From NCBI RefSeq assembly GCF_013408535.1, contig NZ_JACBZA010000001.1, positions 6,470,850 through 6,534,849 of the forward strand: DNA of 64,000 nt, read 5' to 3'. A program made the position numbers and the translations under genes. The notes under the pieces were generated by a model. The model made no database searches. It saw only the letters and a list, made by a program, of their open reading frames with translations, and had not been told where the DNA came from. Each line of letters opens with the position of its first letter. Within the stretch, counting starts at the first letter, position 1. The stretch is from Actinopolymorpha cephalotaxi (GTDB lineage: Bacteria; Actinomycetota; Actinomycetes; Propionibacteriales; Actinopolymorphaceae). Positions 61,210-64,000 of the stretch are shown in pieces.

Positions 61210-63333
61210 GAGGGTGATCACCCAGCGTCGACCAGATCCTCCACCGTGTCGGAGAAGCCGGAGAGGCCGGCGGAGGAGCGGCCGGACGTCGAGCGCATCA
61301 TCGCCGAGCACGACGAGGAACGCCCCGCCCGCCGGCTGTCCGGCCGGGTCGCGCTGGTGGTCACCGTGGCGTGCGCGGTGGTCAGCGTGTTCGTGCTGTA
61401 CGTCGTGTTCTTCCCGCTGGCCAGGGGTACGCAGTACTACCTCGTCCTCTTCCTCGCCGCGATCCTGCCGCTGACGTTCGTGTCGTACCGGCCGAGGCCG
61501 AAGCCGCCGGCGAGCTCGAGCGACCCCGACAGCGCCGATGGCGCCGACAGTGCCGACAGCGCCGAGCTGTCCGACAACCCGGGAATCCTCGACTGGGCGC
61601 TGGCCGCCCTCTCCCTGGCGGTCACGCTCTACCCGCTGGTGGACTTCGACGGCTTCCTCGAACGCCGCCAGGTGCCCACTACCCTGGACCTGGTGGCCGG
61701 GCTGCTGCTCACGCTGCTGGTGCTGGAGGCGTGCCGGCGTACGACCGGATGGTGGCTGCCGGCGATCTGCCTGGCGTTCTTCGGGTACGCCTACTACGGC
61801 GGCTACCTCCCCGCCGACTGGTCGCTGGCGCACGTGGGCTTCAACATCGACGAGATCGTGCCGCAGCTCTACATGGGGACCAGCGGGTACTTCGGCACCC
61901 CGCTCAACGTGGCCGCGACCTACATCGTGCTGTTCACGATCTACGGCGCGGTCCTGGACATGTCGGGCGCGGGGAAGTTCTTCATCGACCTGTCGTTCGC
62001 GGCGTTCCAGGGCCGGAAGGGCCGGCAGTCACCGAACGCGCCGGGTCGTACGGTCACCCTCGCGGGCTTCCTGCTCGGCACCGTCTCCGGCTCGGGTACG
62101 GCGACCGCGGTCAGCCTGGGCTCGGTGTCGTGGCCGATCCTGCGCCGCGCGGGCTACGGTCGCGAACAGGGCGGTGGGGTGCTGGCGGCGGCCGGCATCG
62201 GGGCGATCCTGTCGCCGCCGACCCTGGGCGCGGCGGCGTTCATCATCGCCGAACTCCTGCGCACCAGCTATCTCACCGTGCTGGTGTACGCGATCATCCC
62301 GACACTGCTCTACTACGTCGGCATCATTCTGGCGATCGAGATCGACGCCCGCCGGCACGGCGCCCGCGCAGTGGACATCCCGGCCGGGTCGGCGCGCAAG
62401 CTGTTGCTGCGCTTCGGCTACCACTTCGCGTCGCTGTTCCTGATCGTGGCGTTCATGGCGGCCGACATCCCGCCGTTCCGTGCGGTCGTGTACGCCACGA
62501 TCCTGCAGTTCCTGTTCTCGTTCCTCGACCCCGCGCACCGGATGGGCCCGCGCCGGCTGCTGGAGGCGCTGGCCGCGGGCACCCGCAGCGTCCTTCCGGT
62601 GGCGGCGGTGTGCGCTGCGGCCGGCATCATCGTCGCGGTCGTGACCCTCACCGGCCTGGGCCTCAACCTGGCCGGGATCATCATCGACGCGGCCCAGGTC
62701 GTCGGCGACCACCCGACGCTGGTGCTGGTGCTGACCGCGGTGTTCGCGGCGGTCGCGGTGGCGGTCCTCGGTCTCGCCGTACCCGTCACCGCGTCGTTCA
62801 TCATCGCGTCGGTCATCATCACCCCGGCGCTGGTGGAGCTCGGCGTGAGCCGGCCCGAGGCGTACATGTTCGTCTTCTACTACGCCGTGCTGTCCGAGGT
62901 CAGCCCGCCGACCGCCCTGGCCGCCGTCGCCGCGGCCGCGATCACCGGCGGCAATCCGATCCGGACGATGTGGGCCACCTGGCGGTACGCGCTGCCGGCG
63001 TTCCTGGTGCCGTTCGCGTTCGTGCTCACCGACAACGGCTCCGCCCTGCTGGCACAGGGGCCGATCCTCGGCATCCTCGCGGCCACCGCGGTGTCGGTGC
63101 TCGCCGTCGCCGCACTCGCCGCGGCCACCGGCGGCTGGATCGTCGGGCCGGCCAACGCGCCGGAAAGGGTCCTTGCCTTTATTGCCGCACTCCTGCTTCT
63201 CTACCTGGAACCGCTCACCGCCGGGATCGGCGGCGCTCTGATCGGCGTCGCCGTCGTCCTCCATCTGCTCCGGCGCCGCCTGCGTGGCAGGCCTGGCGCG
63301 CCGGTGCCGGACACGCAAGGGAGCACCACATGA
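61204..63333 (+). CDS. TRAP transporter fused permease (DctQ-DctM, TAXI type)
   Basis: 709 residues. A polar start of ~45 residues and a low-complexity Asp/Ser/Ala loop (SADGADSADSAE) precede about 16-18 transmembrane helices. The 4-TM small subunit is fused to the DctM-like 12-TM unit (TVSGSGTATAVSLGSVSWPI, GAILSPPTLGAAAFIIAELL, EVSPPTALAAVAAAAITGG). It imports an organic acid using an ion gradient. Its stop overlaps the binding-protein start (ATGA). Confidence 0.93.
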   Translation: MSEGDHPASTRSSTVSEKPERPAEERPDVERIIAEHDEERPARRLSGRVALVVTVACAVVSVFVLYVVFFPLARGTQYYLVLFLAAILPLTFVSYRPRPKPPASSSDPDSADGADSADSAELSDNPGILDWALAALSLAVTLYPLVDFDGFLERRQVPTTLDLVAGLLLTLLVLEACRRTTGWWLPAICLAFFGYAYYGGYLPADWSLAHVGFNIDEIVPQLYMGTSGYFGTPLNVAATYIVLFTIYGAVLDMSGAGKFFIDLSFAAFQGRKGRQSPNAPGRTVTLAGFLLGTVSGSGTATAVSLGSVSWPILRRAGYGREQGGGVLAAAGIGAILSPPTLGAAAFIIAELLRTSYLTVLVYAIIPTLLYYVGIILAIEIDARRHGARAVDIPAGSARKLLLRFGYHFASLFLIVAFMAADIPPFRAVVYATILQFLFSFLDPAHRMGPRRLLEALAAGTRSVLPVAAVCAAAGIIVAVVTLTGLGLNLAGIIIDAAQVVGDHPTLVLVLTAVFAAVAVAVLGLAVPVTASFIIASVIITPALVELGVSRPEAYMFVFYYAVLSEVSPPTALAAVAAAAITGGNPIRTMWATWRYALPAFLVPFAFVLTDNGSALLAQGPILGILAATAVSVLAVAALAAATGGWIVGPANAPERVLAFIAALLLLYLEPLTAGIGGALIGVAVVLHLLRRRLRGRPGAPVPDTQGSTT

Positions 63334-64000
63334 CCAGGTTCACTCACCGGTCCACCCGGCTGCCGCTGCGGATCGCGGTGGCGTTGCTCGCGGGCGTGCT
63401 CGCGCTGGCCGGCTGCGGCGGCAAACGCAACGACTCCGGCAGCGACGACGCGGGCGGCGGCAGTGGTGGTGGCGGCAAGAGCTCCGGCGGCCGGCTCACC
63501 ATCGCCACCGGGAACACCACCGGCGTCTACTACCAGCTCGGCGGCGGCCTGGCCCGGCTGATCGGCCAGGACCTCGACGGCTACAAGGCCACCGCCAGTG
63601 AGACCGGCGCGTCGGTGCAGAACATCCAGGGCATCGTGGCCGGCACCTACGACGTCGCGTTCTCCCTCGCCGACACCGCCGACGACGCGGTGGAGGGCAA
63701 GGGCGCGTTCAAGTCCAAGCAGCCGATCGAGGCCCTGACCCGGCTCTACCCCAACTACACCCACGTGCTGGTACGCACCGGCTCCGGCATCGACTCGATC
63801 GCCGACATGAAGGGCAAGCGCATCTCCACCGGTTCGCCGAACTCCGGCACCGAGGTGATCGCCCAGCGGCTGCTCAGGGCCGCCGGACTCGACCCGGCAA
63901 AGGACGTCAAGGCGCAGCGGCTCGGCCTCCCGGAGACCCAGGACGGCATGAAGGACGGCACGGTGGACGGGATGTTCTGGTCCGGCGGCCTGCCCACCGG
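63330..64000 (+). CDS. TAXI-family TRAP solute-binding lipoprotein (partial)
   Basis: 223 codons before the window ends. The signal peptide with lipobox is LPLRIAVALLAGVLALAGC, followed by a Gly/Ser linker and LTIATGNTTGVYYQLGGGLA, the diagnostic TAXI start. Further blocks are ATASETGASVQNIQGIVAG and MKGKRISTGSPNSGTEVIAQ. It binds the ligand for the fused permease upstream. It overlaps that gene by 4 bases. The C-terminus is outside the window. Confidence 0.93.
   Translation, partial: MTRFTHRSTRLPLRIAVALLAGVLALAGCGGKRNDSGSDDAGGGSGGGGKSSGGRLTIATGNTTGVYYQLGGGLARLIGQDLDGYKATASETGASVQNIQGIVAGTYDVAFSLADTADDAVEGKGAFKSKQPIEALTRLYPNYTHVLVRTGSGIDSIADMKGKRISTGSPNSGTEVIAQRLLRAAGLDPAKDVKAQRLGLPETQDGMKDGTVDGMFWSGGLPT

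Overview
The window is high-GC actinobacterial chromosome: strong G/C third-position bias, many GTG starts, 1-4 base start/stop overlaps between cotranscribed genes, Tat lipoproteins, a LytR-CpsA-Psr protein, GTP-type PEP carboxykinase, F420-type luciferase-like oxidoreductases, and DUF1206 and DUF6458 membrane proteins. The gene mix suggests Propionibacteriales (Actinopolymorpha or Kribbella-like), but that genus-level guess is weak. I see no plasmid, phage, transposase or CRISPR signature.

Region 1 (1-20 kb) is the metabolic core. After the end of a P-type ATPase comes a two-gene NAD-dependent formate dehydrogenase (NuoE-NuoF fusion plus molybdopterin subunit). Next are a TetR-SDR pair, an ABC exporter, a luciferase-like oxidoreductase, a SoxR regulator with an aminoglycoside-phosphotransferase-like gene, and an FMN reductase under a good SoxR box. 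A GAF histidine kinase/NarL-type regulator pair then leads into a Calvin-Benson module: phosphoribulokinase (+), cbbL-cbbS-cbbX (-) and a split transketolase (+). Formate oxidation would supply NADH and CO2, and RuBisCO/PRK would fix the CO2, so formate- or other donor-driven autotrophy is plausible.

Region 2 (20-31 kb) has a secreted subtilase, a cluster of strong hairpins, a broken HIT gene behind a diguanylate cyclase, a phytanoyl-CoA dioxygenase-like gene with a small partner and a divergent AraC regulator, a membrane protein/NlpC-P60-like pair, a TrmA/RumA-type RNA methyltransferase, and an orphan peptide-binding lipoprotein. Region 3 (31-42.2 kb) holds stress-type genes (CsbD with a SigB-like promoter, DUF6458, DUF1206), a diacylglycerol kinase-like protein, a YeiH exporter with a divergent LysR, pirin, a polyol/ketoacid dehydrogenase pair, and an ArsR-CDF metal efflux operon.

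Region 4 (42.2-51.4 kb) has two identical 20-bp palindromes, a small gene, and a three-gene carbohydrate ABC importer preceded by a leader peptide and terminator-like hairpin. It continues with a double SnoaL-like protein and TetR, a DUF6081-like protein, and an LCP cell-wall ligase. Region 5 (51.8-64 kb) has tRNA-Ser(GCU), a lower-GC3 unknown gene, a sulfotransferase-like protein, a left-handed beta-helix acyltransferase fused to an unfamiliar helical domain, PEP carboxykinase, a second luciferase-like enzyme, and an FAD-linked oxidase divergent from a TRAP-TAXI transporter whose binding protein runs off the end.

All functional calls come from reading translations and motifs; no database or folding program was used.
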